Source: Methylocella sp.
GTDB lineage: Bacteria; Pseudomonadota; Alphaproteobacteria; Rhizobiales; Beijerinckiaceae
Assembly: GCA_037200525.1 (NCBI GenBank)
Contig: JBBCGG010000001.1
Span: forward strand, 893,526 to 957,525
Direction of reading: 5' to 3'
DNA: 64,000 bases
Each line of letters opens with the position of its first letter. Position 1 is the stretch's first letter. The position numbers were made by a program, and so were the translations under genes. The notes below the pieces were generated by a model. That model was not told where the DNA came from, made no database searches, and worked only from the letters and a program-made list of their open reading frames with translations. This document shows, piece after piece, positions 1 to 9,478 of this stretch.

Positions 1-579
1 ATAAACGGAAACAGCCGGCCAGGGCGCCGGCCAGCCATTTTGGCGGGCCTTTTTGAGAGCTGCGGTTCCGGTCTCGAATATGTCAGAAAAATCAGCGGCA
101 TATTGGTAGGCTATTCTGTCTCTGCCGGCGGCCTCGCGCATCGCCTCTAAAAGAGTCGTCTCGGCCGCGTCATGAACGTCGTGGCGGCCGGCGTTGCCGA
201 GCCCCGCCGGCGAGGCGCGAAGGATGGCGCGGAACGCCAATTGCGCGTCATCGCGAGTCAATCCGGCGAGAACAGCCTTCAACGCGGCGCGAAGATCGCC
301 GCCCAAATCCGCTGCGGCGGCGAGCGGCGCGCACAATAAAATGATGCCGAGATTGGTGTTCATCCCGACTGACGCCCAGGTGGCCTCGACGGCCGACAGG
401 ATGCGCTCCCCGACAGAGGCCGCGGATTCGCACAAAGGCGCCGCGGCGACCTCCGCGCTGCGCAGAAAATGCTCCGCCGCCATGCCGTGGCCGGCGGCGA
501 AAATATGTACGTTGCCGGGCTTTGGCGCTTCGATCTCATCGCGGCACGACGCGATGAAAGCCTCCGCGATTTCGTTCAA
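1..579 (-). CDS. CitG/MdcB-like triphosphoribosyl-dephospho-CoA synthase family protein (partial)
   Basis: The gene runs off the left edge, so only about 193 N-terminal codons are visible. The start is read as TTG at 579, overlapping the stop of the upstream ATP-grasp gene as TTGA, which suggests translational coupling. The family signature EAPKPGNVH lies at residues 17-25 and a second conserved block, NTNLGIILLCAPL, at 74-86. Known members (CitG, MdcB) make the triphosphoribosyl-dephospho-CoA prosthetic-group precursor from ATP and dephospho-CoA. No citrate or malonate decarboxylase genes are visible here. Its place as the last visible gene of an H4MPT operon suggests instead a ribosyl-phosphate-linked step in dephospho-H4MPT biosynthesis; that role is inference. 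Family assignment is firm, substrate unknown. Confidence 0.8.
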   Translation of the reverse strand, partial: MNEIAEAFIASCRDEIEAPKPGNVHIFAAGHGMAAEHFLRSAEVAAAPLCESAASVGERILSAVEATWASVGMNTNLGIILLCAPLAAAADLGGDLRAALKAVLAGLTRDDAQLAFRAILRASPAGLGNAGRHDVHDAAETTLLEAMREAAGRDRIAYQYAADFSDIFETGTAALKKARQNGWPAPWPAVSVY

Positions 580-1523
580 GCGGCGCCCTCCGCCGCATTT
601 CGGTCGATGCGCGCCAGCAGATCGGCGGCCAACCGGTCGGAGATCGAAAAGGGCGCTACTTTCTGCAATCCGCGCCAGCCTGGCATGCTGTTCACCTCAA
701 GCACCTGAGGCGCGTTATCTACGTCCAAGATAATGTCGACCCCGGCGAAATCGGCTCCAACCGCCGCCGCCGAGCGCAAGGCGAGATCGATCATTGCATC
801 ATGGGGCTCGAGCCATTCCGGCCGGGCGCCCAGCTTGACGTTGGTGATCCAATGTTTTGAGTGACGCGTCATCGCGGCGATGACCTCGCCATGCGACACG
901 AATAACCGCATGTCGCGAAATCCATTGCGCTCCACGGCTACAAATCGCTGCAGATAATAGACGCCTTCGACTTCATGGAAAGGAGGAAGATCCTCTTCTC
1001 GCCGAATGAGTTTCAGGCCAAAACCCTGCGCGCCGAAAAGCGGCTTGAGAACGAGAGGACCCCGCGCCGCCTCCCGTCGCACGATCTGGTGCGCCGCTTG
1101 TTCGGATTGAACGGTCCAGGTTGGCGGCGTTGGAATATTGGCGCGCGCGAGGGCGAAGCTCGTCGCCGCTTTGTCGACGCAAAGCTCAACGGTTCGCGCG
1201 GAATTGACGACCGGGACGCCGATGTCGCCAAGGCCATGCAGGATGCTCAGGCGCACGGTGACGCTTTCGAAACTGCCGGACCCGATCGCGCGAACGAACA
1301 CCGCGTCGGGACAATCCGCGCCGAAGCCGGGGATGATGAGACCGCTCCGGCGCTTGGTGTCGAAACCGCATTGCGCCAGCCGGATTGGGGCCGCGACAAC
1401 GCCCGCGCGCGAAAAAGCCGCCATCAGATCGCGCGCGTGCCAATCGTAAAGATCGACCGCTATCGCGACCTTTGGTCGGCCTGAGGCATTGGCGATCGCG
1501 ACCGACTCAAGAGAAAGAGGCAT
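576..1523 (-). CDS. RimK-like ATP-grasp ligase of the H4MPT cluster
   Basis: This 315-residue protein has the ATP-grasp fold of the RimK type. A nucleotide-binding segment [16 protein letters not shown] lies at about 158-173, RDMRLFV at 203-209, and the Mg-binding strand pair GVDIILD...[10 protein letters not shown] at 261-283. RimK-type enzymes join an amino acid, often glutamate, to a carboxylate with ATP. The archaeal relative MptN adds glutamate to H4MPT. Lying between mch and the CitG-like gene, a side-chain ligase role in dephospho-H4MPT assembly is plausible but inferred. Its ATG overlaps the 3' end of mch by 17 bp and its TGA overlaps the next start by 4 bp, so it is translated within the operon. 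Confidence 0.82.
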   Translation of the reverse strand: MPLSLESVAIANASGRPKVAIAVDLYDWHARDLMAAFSRAGVVAAPIRLAQCGFDTKRRSGLIIPGFGADCPDAVFVRAIGSGSFESVTVRLSILHGLGDIGVPVVNSARTVELCVDKAATSFALARANIPTPPTWTVQSEQAAHQIVRREAARGPLVLKPLFGAQGFGLKLIRREEDLPPFHEVEGVYYLQRFVAVERNGFRDMRLFVSHGEVIAAMTRHSKHWITNVKLGARPEWLEPHDAMIDLALRSAAAVGADFAGVDIILDVDNAPQVLEVNSMPGWRGLQKVAPFSISDRLAADLLARIDRNAAEGAA

Positions 1524-2475
1524 CGAGCAATGCGTGGTCGATCTTGCCGGCGCGGAAGGTCTCTCCCGTATCGACGGCGGTGACGATCGCGCGCGCGGGG
1601 CTGAAGAGCATCGGGTCGATCGAATAGAAATCGCCTTTATAGGCCTTGAACACTTCGGCGAAGGGCCGCCCGTGATCGCGCGATGTCGTGCTCGGCAATT
1701 GTTCCGCTAAAGCCCTGGCGTCGTCGGCGGGTCCCGTCACGAAAAGCTGCGCCTGGCCGCCATAAATGATCGCATCATTGGTGCGGCCCATGGCCTTGAT
1801 GAAATCCGGGTGGGGCGGCGAAAGCGGCGCGCAGGCCAGCCCGTCAATGATGCGCGAGAGCGGGAATTTCAGCTCGTGGGCTTTATGCAGCGCGACTTCA
1901 AGAACCCGCGCGACAACCTGAACGCCGCCGGCGAGGCTCTGCGTCGGGGCGAAAATAAACGCGAGATTTTCGGGCTTTACGCCGCAAGCGTCAGCGACTT
2001 TCTGGACGACTTCGGGCGGCGGCGGGCGGTCGCCTTCGAGAACCAGAGTGGCTCGAGCGGCGTCGTCATGATAGGCGAGCTCCGCGAACAAAGGCTCCTT
2101 GCGCGCCAGCGCACGACCGGGGCCGGACCCGAGGGCAAAAAATGCGCCCTTGCTCTCGCCATGCGACAGCGCCCAGCCGGCGTATTGGCTGGCGAGGCAG
2201 GCGATCACTGGGTCGGCGCTGCGAACGGAAATCTGAAACGGCCAGTTGGAATGGGAGCCGGTTGGGCCAAGCTCAACTGTGCCGAGGCCGCCGAGGCATA
2301 TTTCAGCGATGCGCAAGCCAGCTTCGATGCCGCCGCGCGCGGCCTTGCCGGCGTCAATAATGGTTTCGCCTTTTTCACCCTTTGAAACCGCAATTCGCAA
2401 CTGGGCGGCGTCGGCGACCATGCGGTCCACCAATTGTCCCGCCAAGGCGTTGATGCTCGGTTCTTTCTCGCTCAA
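1507..2475 (-). CDS. mch: methenyl-tetrahydromethanopterin cyclohydrolase
   Basis: Mch interconverts methenyl-H4MPT and N5-formyl-H4MPT, the step after MtdB in formaldehyde oxidation by methylotrophs. It acts in the cytoplasm. The 322-residue length and segments such as [11 protein letters not shown] (residues about 70-80), ASQYAGWAL and YGGQAQLFV match the bacterial Mch family throughout. The start is TTG at 2475, overlapping the stop of the upstream ATP-grasp gene as TTGA. The 3' end overlaps the following ATP-grasp gene by 17 bp. Translational coupling along the operon is likely. Identity is secure. Confidence 0.96.
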   Translation of the reverse strand: MSEKEPSINALAGQLVDRMVADAAQLRIAVSKGEKGETIIDAGKAARGGIEAGLRIAEICLGGLGTVELGPTGSHSNWPFQISVRSADPVIACLASQYAGWALSHGESKGAFFALGSGPGRALARKEPLFAELAYHDDAARATLVLEGDRPPPPEVVQKVADACGVKPENLAFIFAPTQSLAGGVQVVARVLEVALHKAHELKFPLSRIIDGLACAPLSPPHPDFIKAMGRTNDAIIYGGQAQLFVTGPADDARALAEQLPSTTSRDHGRPFAEVFKAYKGDFYSIDPMLFSPARAIVTAVDTGETFRAGKIDHALLDASFS

Positions 2476-3611
2476 GATGCCGCTTCCTTCCCACGAAATT
2501 CAATTTCCTCATGGATAAAGGCGGTCCGTTGATCCAAGAGCGTTCGGGCTCGCTCAGGCTCTACGGCGCACGCTTTTACCGTACAAAGAGGATCGTTTGT
2601 TACTAAGGCGGTTTGCGGTTTTTGTCGATCCGCCGCCCAATCCGGCCAGTCCAGCGCCGGCATGGAGGCGATTGGACGCCGCGCATAGACGATTCCCGCC
2701 GCCGCCGCTCCGTCAAATTGCAGCGGACGGTCGGGCGGACGGCCAAGACATGCGTCAAGATGCGCTTGAAACAGGCGGCCTTCGCGATCCTCGAAAATGT
2801 CGAGCGTCGCGCCCGGTCGAGGATTGATTTCGATCAGGGTGAAATCGGCGCCATCGACCAGAAAATCGATGCTGTTTAGGCCGCGAAGGCTCGCAGCGCC
2901 AGCCACGGCTTTGGCGGCTTTCGTCAGCAAAACTTCCATTTTGGGCGACAGGCGGGCAGGACGCAGGCTGCCGCCGAAGCGGAAAGGCTCGTCAGGCGCG
3001 GGCGCAGGCCATTGACGGCTCACGCCAAGCACATCGGCCTCAGTTCCATCGGCGAGCAATAATAATGAGACAGGATCGCCCGGGGCGATGCGCTGGAAAT
3101 AGACGGACTCGTCGCCAGCCCGCCATGCGGCGGCTGGCGCAACATGGCTTCCGCCTGCGCCTCCGACACTTTTGACGAGCCAGTTTTCAGCGTTTTGAGG
3201 CATCGTGACGCTGATGTTTGGATGCGGAATGCCGAGAACGGCGCAGAGGCGCGCCAATTCGATCGGATTCTTCACACGCCGCACCGCGTCCGGTTGATTG
3301 CCGAAAACGGTCCAACGCTGGGCGAGGCTTTCGAGGAGTTCGATGCGGTCTTCGAAACCGGCGCCATAGACGAGCCCGGCGGGGGCTTCCAGCCCCGCCA
3401 TCGCGTCGAGCGCGGCGATTAAAGTCTCGCCTTCAAATCCGGATTGCGGATGGCCAGCGAGGCGGTTTGCCGCAGCTAGAGCGCGAGTGTCGTCGTCGTC
3501 GAACAAGTCGGCGACGAGGGGTCTGTAACCGCCGCGCCGCGCCGCAGCCGCCAAAGCGCGCCCGGAAGATGCCGCGATAAGTATCGCGGCGCCGGCTTTA
3601 GGCGATCTCAC
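2472..3611 (-). CDS. ATP-grasp protein (COG2232-like) of the H4MPT cluster
   Basis: This 379-residue protein resembles the ATP-grasp carboligases grouped with biotin carboxylase. The glycine-rich ATP lid [12 protein letters not shown] lies near residues 149-160 and the acidic metal-binding block [19 protein letters not shown] near 250-270. Similar genes accompany mch and mtdB in C1-oxidation clusters of methylotrophs, and they are thought to help make dephospho-H4MPT. The exact reaction is not settled to my knowledge. It starts with GTG at 3611, overlapping mtdB by 14 bp, and ends in a TTGA overlap with mch. Confidence 0.8.
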   Translation of the reverse strand: MRSPKAGAAILIAASSGRALAAAARRGGYRPLVADLFDDDDTRALAAANRLAGHPQSGFEGETLIAALDAMAGLEAPAGLVYGAGFEDRIELLESLAQRWTVFGNQPDAVRRVKNPIELARLCAVLGIPHPNISVTMPQNAENWLVKSVGGAGGSHVAPAAAWRAGDESVYFQRIAPGDPVSLLLLADGTEADVLGVSRQWPAPAPDEPFRFGGSLRPARLSPKMEVLLTKAAKAVAGAASLRGLNSIDFLVDGADFTLIEINPRPGATLDIFEDREGRLFQAHLDACLGRPPDRPLQFDGAAAAGIVYARRPIASMPALDWPDWAADRQKPQTALVTNDPLCTVKACAVEPERARTLLDQRTAFIHEEIEFRGKEAAS

Positions 3612-4488
3612 GCGCCAGGACGAAGGCGTCGCGAAAATCGAGGCTGAGCGCTTTGGTCGATGTCGCCATGCGCTGGAACAAGCCAGCTTCGGTCTTGTAT
3701 TTCACATCGCCGATGGCAAGCGGGCCGACTCCGAGAACGCCGCCAGCCAATTCGGCGCCATTGGCGAACAACTCGAGGCCCTCGATGCCTGCCGGCGGCA
3801 CGGCATTGACGTCAGCGGCGACGAGCAGGGATTTCGCTGAGGCAAGAGTCGCCGACGACAGAACCTGCACGCCTGCGGCGGCGGCGCAGAATACGACTTC
3901 GACGCCCTGCAGCGCTTCGATCTTCTTCTCTTCCGTGCTGCCGTCGACGGCGCGGACATCGACGCCGAATCTTTTCTTGATGTCGTCGGCCTTGCCTTGA
4001 ACGCGCTTGGCCCCGTCATAGCCGGCGAGGATCACGTCGGCGCCTTCCAGCGCGGAGATGACGCCGGCCGCATAGCCGACAACGCCAGTTGCGCCGAAAA
4101 TCAGGATCTTCGTCTTGGCGAGCTCCCGATTTTTCTTCTGCTTCAGGAGCTTTTCCACGCAGGCCACCATCGCGGCGGCGGTGGTGAAAGATCCAGCCGG
4201 ATCGGCGAAAGCCGAAATTTCGAAAGGCTTCAGCAACGAGGCGCGGACCCGCTCCATCATGTCGAGGGCGAGGCCTGCGTCCTTGCCGGCGATGAAGACG
4301 CCGGTGCGAACCGCGTCGCGCGGGGAGCGGGAAAACATGGCGTCCTGAACGAGAGGAGTGATTTCCTCGAGCGTGACGCCCGTATAAGGCGTCACCGAAT
4401 CATAGCCGGCGTCGAGCGCCATATTCACGTCGAAAGGACTCATGTGTTTTAACGGGCTGAACATGTGCAATATATTTTTCGTGGCCAC
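3598..4488 (-). CDS. mtdB: NAD(P)-dependent methylene-tetrahydromethanopterin dehydrogenase
   Basis: MtdB oxidises methylene-H4MPT to methenyl-H4MPT with NAD(P)+, the first dehydrogenation of the H4MPT formaldehyde-oxidation route. The 296-residue protein starts ATKNILHMFSPLKHMSPFDV, the typical substrate-domain opening of Mtd proteins. It has a Rossmann dinucleotide loop ILIFGATGVVGYAAG near residues 128-142. The start is GTG at 4488 with GGGGAA a few bases upstream. It follows the RFAP synthase gene after 10 bp and overlaps the next ATP-grasp gene by 14 bp. The linked mch and mptG genes support MtdB rather than the tetrahydrofolate-linked MtdA. Confidence 0.95.
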   Translation of the reverse strand: MATKNILHMFSPLKHMSPFDVNMALDAGYDSVTPYTGVTLEEITPLVQDAMFSRSPRDAVRTGVFIAGKDAGLALDMMERVRASLLKPFEISAFADPAGSFTTAAAMVACVEKLLKQKKNRELAKTKILIFGATGVVGYAAGVISALEGADVILAGYDGAKRVQGKADDIKKRFGVDVRAVDGSTEEKKIEALQGVEVVFCAAAAGVQVLSSATLASAKSLLVAADVNAVPPAGIEGLELFANGAELAGGVLGVGPLAIGDVKYKTEAGLFQRMATSTKALSLDFRDAFVLAREIA

Positions 4489-4498
4489 GCGGCTTCCC

Positions 4499-5470
4499 CT
4501 ATTTATTGGCCATCAAGGGTTCACCCTTCACGATGGCTGCGTGATTAATACCTTGGCATATCCGCAAATCTACACCCAAGGCGGCGGCTTTTGCCTGCAC
4601 GAGGCTGTAGAGGCGCTGCGCTTCCTCGGCGCTTGCGGCGAAAGCAAAGCCCGTTGGGCCCCAGGATGACTGGCCGGGCCCCTTCGCGCCATGCATTTGA
4701 AGCTCGGCCATGATTTGCCCCACCACCGCGCTCGTATAAGGCGCTCCGCCTTGCGCTGGAGCAAAATAAGCGCCGACAATTTGCTGAATGCGAGCGATTG
4801 CTTCGCCGAACATGTCGATATCGCGTTCGACTACCGCCGGTAAAGCCTTGATTAGCACGAGGCGACAGATTTCCGCGGCGGCCGTGGCCTCGAAAGGCGC
4901 CAATTTAGCGAAGGAGGCGCTTTCCTGCGGCCCGTGTATGCCCTCGATCCGAGGATCGAAAACGAGAATAACGCGCCATTCCTGCGGGAAATCGAGGCGG
5001 GCGATGACGGGCGGCGTCAAAGTTCGCTCGCCCCGACCGCCATCGACGATCAACCCGCCGCGCTCGAAAAGTCCGACGCCGATGCCGGAGCGCCCGCCGC
5101 GCCGCAGCAAAAAGGCGTCATCCGACGCATTCGGCGCCAAGCCTTCGAGGCGTTTCAGGGCGGCGGCGACGGCGAGAGCGAGCTGCGTCCCAGACCCAAA
5201 GCCGGCATGGGCCGGGATGGCCTCGTGAATGATTAGCTTATAATTTGAGGCAAGGCCTAGATGCTGGGTGAGAAGAGCAAGATGTGCCGATGCGCGCTCG
5301 GCCTCCGGCCCTTCGACTGAGGTCGTCGCGTCGCGCGCGATTGAGAGGCGGGTCACGGGATGGTCGATCGCCAGCCCAAGGCTGCCAAACCGCCGGCCAA
5401 GTCCGCCATTCATATCGAGAAACCCGAGATGAAGGCGTGCGGGTGCTATCGCGGTGACAGTTTCGAACAT
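4499..5470 (-). CDS. mptG: beta-ribofuranosylaminobenzene 5'-phosphate synthase (RFAP synthase)
   Basis: RFAP synthase joins 4-aminobenzoate or 4-hydroxybenzoate-type substrates to phosphoribosyl pyrophosphate, the committed step of methanopterin biosynthesis. The 323-residue protein has a GHMP-kinase-like fold. It opens with ITAP-like APARLHLGFLDMNGGLGRR and carries the phosphate loop AHAGFGSGTQLALAVAAAL near residues 90-108. It is the first gene of the minus-strand H4MPT operon. The ATG at 5470 has AGAAAGAAGG about 5 bases upstream. About 190 bp without a gene separates it from the upstream ClC gene, so the operon promoter probably lies at 5471-5663. Confidence 0.93.
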   Translation of the reverse strand: MFETVTAIAPARLHLGFLDMNGGLGRRFGSLGLAIDHPVTRLSIARDATTSVEGPEAERASAHLALLTQHLGLASNYKLIIHEAIPAHAGFGSGTQLALAVAAALKRLEGLAPNASDDAFLLRRGGRSGIGVGLFERGGLIVDGGRGERTLTPPVIARLDFPQEWRVILVFDPRIEGIHGPQESASFAKLAPFEATAAAEICRLVLIKALPAVVERDIDMFGEAIARIQQIVGAYFAPAQGGAPYTSAVVGQIMAELQMHGAKGPGQSSWGPTGFAFAASAEEAQRLYSLVQAKAAALGVDLRICQGINHAAIVKGEPLMANK

Positions 5471-5663
5471 GACCCTTCTTTCTCCGAAGATTCCACGCGC
5501 TCAGTCATCAGGCAGGCCGCGCATTGGAGCATGAACGCTTCGGTTGAAGCGCTCGCGCTTGCTATCTCGTTGGTTTAACGAATGATCCAGCTCGATGCCA
5601 CCGCAACTTTTCGCACACTGAAGTCTGCGGGGTTCATTCAAATACCGAGCGCTGATGATCAGA
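5471..5663 (-). promoter_or_regulatory. probable promoter region of the H4MPT operon
   Basis: This 193-bp gap precedes the first gene of the operon and follows the end of the ClC gene on the same strand. No strong hairpin was found in it and no specific operator could be recognised. The assignment rests on position only. Confidence 0.35.
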
Positions 5664-7007
5664 TCAACCCGGCTTGCCTTGCGATCCTCTCAACGTGCGC
5701 TCCTTGAGCGAATCATAGAGCGGCGGCTCGCCTAGCATCGTGGCCAGCGCCATCGCCGAAAAACACGCGGCCAGCATCGGCAGGAGCAGCCTCGAGTTGG
5801 CGGTCATCTCGGTGACGAGGATGATTCCGGTAAGGGGCGCCCGCACGACGGTGGTAAAAAATGCGGCCATGCCGACGACCGCGAACATGATGGCGTGTGT
5901 GGCTGAGGTGCCTGGATCCGGGTGGCAGAGCGCGCCAAAAAAGAAGCCCATTTGCGCGCCCAAGACGAGGAGGGGCGCGAACAGGCCTCCCGGCGTTCCG
6001 GCGGCGTATGACGCAGAACCCAGAACCAGCCGCACCAGGAAAAACAAGGGAAGCAGAGCGAGCGGTTCGGCGCCGATGAGCGTCGTTTGCGTGATCTCGT
6101 CGCCGCCGCCGACGAGTCCTGGCGCGAACCATGCCAGCGCCCCGACCGCCGCCCCGATCAGTCCGGCGCGAACTTCGACTGGCCAGTTCGCCAAGCGGTC
6201 GGCCAGCGCGAGCGCGCCAAGAAGCGTGCGATTATAGACGACCCCGAGCAATCCGGCGACCCCGCCAAGGGCGAGGCAGAGCAGATTGTCGCTTGCGTCG
6301 GGGTAGGGGAGAGATGCAACGAAAAAGTCGGGCTCCGGCCCGGTGAGGAGGCGGGCGACCACGATCGCGCTGGCCGAAGCGCCGAGCGCCGCAACGGCAT
6401 TGCGCATTTCGAATTTTTTGATCAGCTCCTCGAGCACGAAGGCGGAGCCCGCCAGCGGCGCATTAAAGGCGGCGGCGAGCCCGGCGCCGGCCCCGGCGGC
6501 GAGCAGCGATCGGCCATCGGCCTCATTGCGACCGAAGAGTTTTCCCATTCGATGAGCAAGCGTCGCGCCCATCTGCACGCAAGGTCCCTCGCGTCCCAGC
6601 GCGAGGCCGGATCCTATCGCCAAAAGGCCGCCTAGAAACTTGACCGGCAGCAACGCGAATGGCGCTGGCGGCAGCTCGCCGTCGATGACCGCCTCAACGC
6701 GAGGAATGCCGCTGCCAGCGGCGGTTGGCATGAAGCGGCGCACCAGCCACGCGCTGAAAGCCGTGGCCGCGGCGGCGATCCCGACCATCAGCAGGCAACC
6801 AACTATAGGCTGATCGCGCCACCCCGGAGGCAGCAACCGCCATGGCAAAGGGAGATCGCGCCAGTTTTCAGGGAAGGCGATGCGGAGATTGTCGGCCTCC
6901 CGCAGCGCCAACCGGAATAGACCGCATATGAAGCCGCTCCCTGCCCCGGCGGCGGCGGCGAGCAGCGTTAAAGGGAGCAGGCTCGAACGAACCGGCGTCG
7001 GCTGCAT
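5664..7007 (-). CDS. ClC-family chloride/proton exchanger
   Basis: ClC proteins move chloride across the inner membrane, usually exchanging two chlorides for one proton. The 447-residue protein has about ten or more hydrophobic segments and all three selectivity motifs: GSGIP (near residue 97), GREGPCVQMG (near 139) and GGLFAP (near 342). The gating glutamate is in GREGP. The glutamate pair of FVLEELIKKFE matches the proton-pathway EE of E. coli ClcA, which favours an exchanger over a channel. There is no C-terminal CBS domain. It is followed by a UPF0114 membrane protein gene upstream on the same strand at 7103. Confidence 0.93.
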   Translation of the reverse strand: MQPTPVRSSLLPLTLLAAAAGAGSGFICGLFRLALREADNLRIAFPENWRDLPLPWRLLPPGWRDQPIVGCLLMVGIAAAATAFSAWLVRRFMPTAAGSGIPRVEAVIDGELPPAPFALLPVKFLGGLLAIGSGLALGREGPCVQMGATLAHRMGKLFGRNEADGRSLLAAGAGAGLAAAFNAPLAGSAFVLEELIKKFEMRNAVAALGASASAIVVARLLTGPEPDFFVASLPYPDASDNLLCLALGGVAGLLGVVYNRTLLGALALADRLANWPVEVRAGLIGAAVGALAWFAPGLVGGGDEITQTTLIGAEPLALLPLFFLVRLVLGSASYAAGTPGGLFAPLLVLGAQMGFFFGALCHPDPGTSATHAIMFAVVGMAAFFTTVVRAPLTGIILVTEMTANSRLLLPMLAACFSAMALATMLGEPPLYDSLKERTLRGSQGKPG

Positions 7008-7102
7008 ATTTGCGGCTCACTCGCAACGACGACAAAAGCCGCAAAGCTTTACCACGCTATGGCGAGACGCGCGTGTCAAAGCTGGCGGGAGCGCGCTTTC
7101 GC

Positions 7103-7621
7103 TCAATAAGTTTTCTTCGCTTCTGAATCGCTGACGCGGTCGGCGATAGCCAGCACCAGCATCGTGACCGCGAAGGCAAGCATAATGCCGACCACCCAGG
7201 CGAGCTTCGCCGAGTCGGCGTTTTTGTCGATGTGCATGAACCATTCAAGAACATTGACGGCGGTGATCGCCACGATCGAGCCCAGCAGCTTCTGCTTCAA
7301 ACCAGAGAAGCCGATTCTGATAATCCCATTTGGCCAATCCGAATGTTTTTCCCAATCAATTGGGACCACGAAATTCTCATAACTGGAGCAGATTACGATC
7401 AGGATCAAATTGGCGGTCAGAGAGAGATCGATGAGGCTGAGGGCGCTTATAATCACCTCTGAGTCAGGGTAGGTCTTCAATTGCAGTATGAAATCGATGA
7501 CCTTGAGGCCAAATTTGTAAAGCAGTCCGACGAGGCCAATGATAAGACCAAATAGAAACGGCAGCATTAGCCACCGGCTATTGAAAATGATTGTCTCGAT
7601 GCTGCGTCTGATCCGGTTCAT
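7103..7621 (-). CDS. UPF0114 (YqhA-like) membrane protein
   Basis: This 172-residue protein has about four transmembrane segments and the UPF0114 pattern: SRWLMLPFLFGLIIGL at the N terminus, LSLIDLSLTANLILIVI, then SSYENFV and KQKLLGSIVAITAVNVLEWF. Function of the family is unknown. I prefer ATG 7621 over the longer start at 7654 because GGAGG lies 5 bases before it. Base composition is lower in GC than the flanking genes. It sits between a ClC exchanger and an M48 protease on the same strand, 95 bp upstream of the ClC start. Confidence 0.88.
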   Translation of the reverse strand: MNRIRRSIETIIFNSRWLMLPFLFGLIIGLVGLLYKFGLKVIDFILQLKTYPDSEVIISALSLIDLSLTANLILIVICSSYENFVVPIDWEKHSDWPNGIIRIGFSGLKQKLLGSIVAITAVNVLEWFMHIDKNADSAKLAWVVGIMLAFAVTMLVLAIADRVSDSEAKKTY

Positions 7622-7711
7622 GTTAGCCTCCGACGCCGTGATGCCACGGATCATCGGCGACGCGCAACAGAGCGCCGCGCGGACGCGACCGCCGCAGCAA
7701 CGATTTTGGAG

Positions 7712-9250
7712 TTAGACGGCCTTCAGCGCATCGACGCGCACTGGAACCGGCGGATGCGAATAATAGAACAAGGCGTAGAGCCGATCTGGAGTCAGCGTTG
7801 ACAGATTATCGCGAGAAAGCCGCGTCAGAGCGCTGATCATGGCGTCCTTGCCGACCATTGTCCTGGCGAAATCATCGGCCTGAAATTCCGCGCGGCGCGA
7901 TAGACAATTGGTCGCCGGCGCCAGAAGATGCAGGAGAGGCCCCATCGCCGTCAAAACGATCATCAGCACAAGGCCCGGATCGTTGGGCAAGCCGAATTGA
8001 CGCGCAAGGGCGCCTGCGGAAAAAGCCCAGCCCAGAATCGCAAAAACCACGAACGCAAAAAGCGCCGACTGCGCGATGCGCTGGCCGATGTGCCCCAATT
8101 TATAATGCCCAAGCTCGTGAGCGAGGATCGATAGGATCTCATCGGGCGTGTGCTTTTCCAGGAGCGTGTCGAAAAAGACGATGCGCTTGGCCCTGCCGAA
8201 GCCGGAAAAATAAGCATTGCCATGACTTGAGCGCTTGGAGGCGTCCATGACGAACAGGCCTTTGGATTCGAAGCCGCATTTGGCGAGTAGAGCTTCGATG
8301 CGCGCTTTCATCGGCCCATCGGGCATAGGCGTGAATTTATTGAATAGCGGCGCGATCCATGACGGATAGATCACGATCAAGGCCACCATGATCGCCATTG
8401 AAGCCGCCCAGCCAAACAGCCACAATAGGTTCGGGAGGACCGCGAGCAGCCAAAACAGGCCATAAAGCAAAGGAACGGTGAAAACGAGTTGCAGCGCGAG
8501 GTCTTTCAAGAGATCAAGCGCGAACGTAAGCGGCGTCGAGCGGTTGAAGCCGAACTTTTCCTCGAGCCAAAAGGTGCGGACGATGGCGAAGGGCAGGGTG
8601 AGCGCGGAGCTGATCGCGCCGACCGCCACGACTATGGCGACGCTGCGGGAGATGCCGGGCGGAATAATCTGCGCAGCGAAAGCATAGATCGGCGACAGCA
8701 GAATGCTCAGCCAGAGCACAGCCATGACCGTCTCGAGCACCGTATGGATCGCGCTAAGCCGCGTATTCGCCAACGTGTAATCGGCTGCTCGTTGATGCTC
8801 GTCGAGCGTAACCGCGTCGCGGAAATCGGCTGGAACGCTCGATCGGTTCTCGGCGACGAAGGCCGCCTGCCGGCGCTTCAGATAAAGATCCAACGCGCCT
8901 GACAGAATAATGGCGGCGATGATGGCCGTTGCGATCAAGCTCAATGGCGCGATTCCCAAAATTGTCGATAGGACCGATGATCCCCAAGGCCCGAAACAGA
9001 AAAATACAAAGTCATGAACAGTGCAGACGAAAGCCAGTACGCAAGCGAATATAGGTCGGGTGCGGCCGCATTTCGAGTCAATGTGGTCTCTCGGGAGCAA
9101 GGCTCTGCGGAGGCTGGAGGCGACCTCGGCTTCGAGCGCCGCGATCCACGCATCGCGGGCGATAAGCGCCGCGGCGGCGTCGGGCGCCTTAAATCGCTGG
9201 GATATGCGCTGAGGACAATCCTGATTCGAGGCCCGTTGCTTTGAAAGCAA
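7712..9250 (-). CDS. M48-family integral membrane metalloprotease (Ste24-like)
   Basis: M48 peptidases of this type are zinc proteases embedded in the cytoplasmic membrane. The zinc motif HELGHYKLGH lies at about residue 377, with the third ligand region RRAEFQADDFA downstream near residue 463. Several hydrophobic segments flank it, as in CAAX prenyl protease 1. The longest frame begins with TTG at 9250 and gives 512 residues, about 90 more than usual for the family. The N-terminal 60 residues are not hydrophobic and no ATG with a ribosome site was found before the first membrane segment. The true start is therefore uncertain, probably inside 8900-9100. Confidence 0.88.
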   Translation of the reverse strand: MLSKQRASNQDCPQRISQRFKAPDAAAALIARDAWIAALEAEVASSLRRALLPRDHIDSKCGRTRPIFACVLAFVCTVHDFVFFCFGPWGSSVLSTILGIAPLSLIATAIIAAIILSGALDLYLKRRQAAFVAENRSSVPADFRDAVTLDEHQRAADYTLANTRLSAIHTVLETVMAVLWLSILLSPIYAFAAQIIPPGISRSVAIVVAVGAISSALTLPFAIVRTFWLEEKFGFNRSTPLTFALDLLKDLALQLVFTVPLLYGLFWLLAVLPNLLWLFGWAASMAIMVALIVIYPSWIAPLFNKFTPMPDGPMKARIEALLAKCGFESKGLFVMDASKRSSHGNAYFSGFGRAKRIVFFDTLLEKHTPDEILSILAHELGHYKLGHIGQRIAQSALFAFVVFAILGWAFSAGALARQFGLPNDPGLVLMIVLTAMGPLLHLLAPATNCLSRRAEFQADDFARTMVGKDAMISALTRLSRDNLSTLTPDRLYALFYYSHPPVPVRVDALKAV

Positions 9251-9478
9251 ATTGCCTTTTCAGGGCGCGCCTTTTAGGCTTCCGGCATCATTCGATCGAG
9301 GAGATTTTTTCTGGGACGGCCGGGAAAAACACGCGCCCGCAACCCCGCGATCGTCTTCTCGGAACATGACGCATCGAAGATTCGCGACGGCCCGTTTTCA
9401 TCGATACGGGCGAAAATACGCAATCGGCGCTCTGTCGAAAGCTAGAATCTGGCAGCCAGAGTCCGCTCGCTGGAGGCG

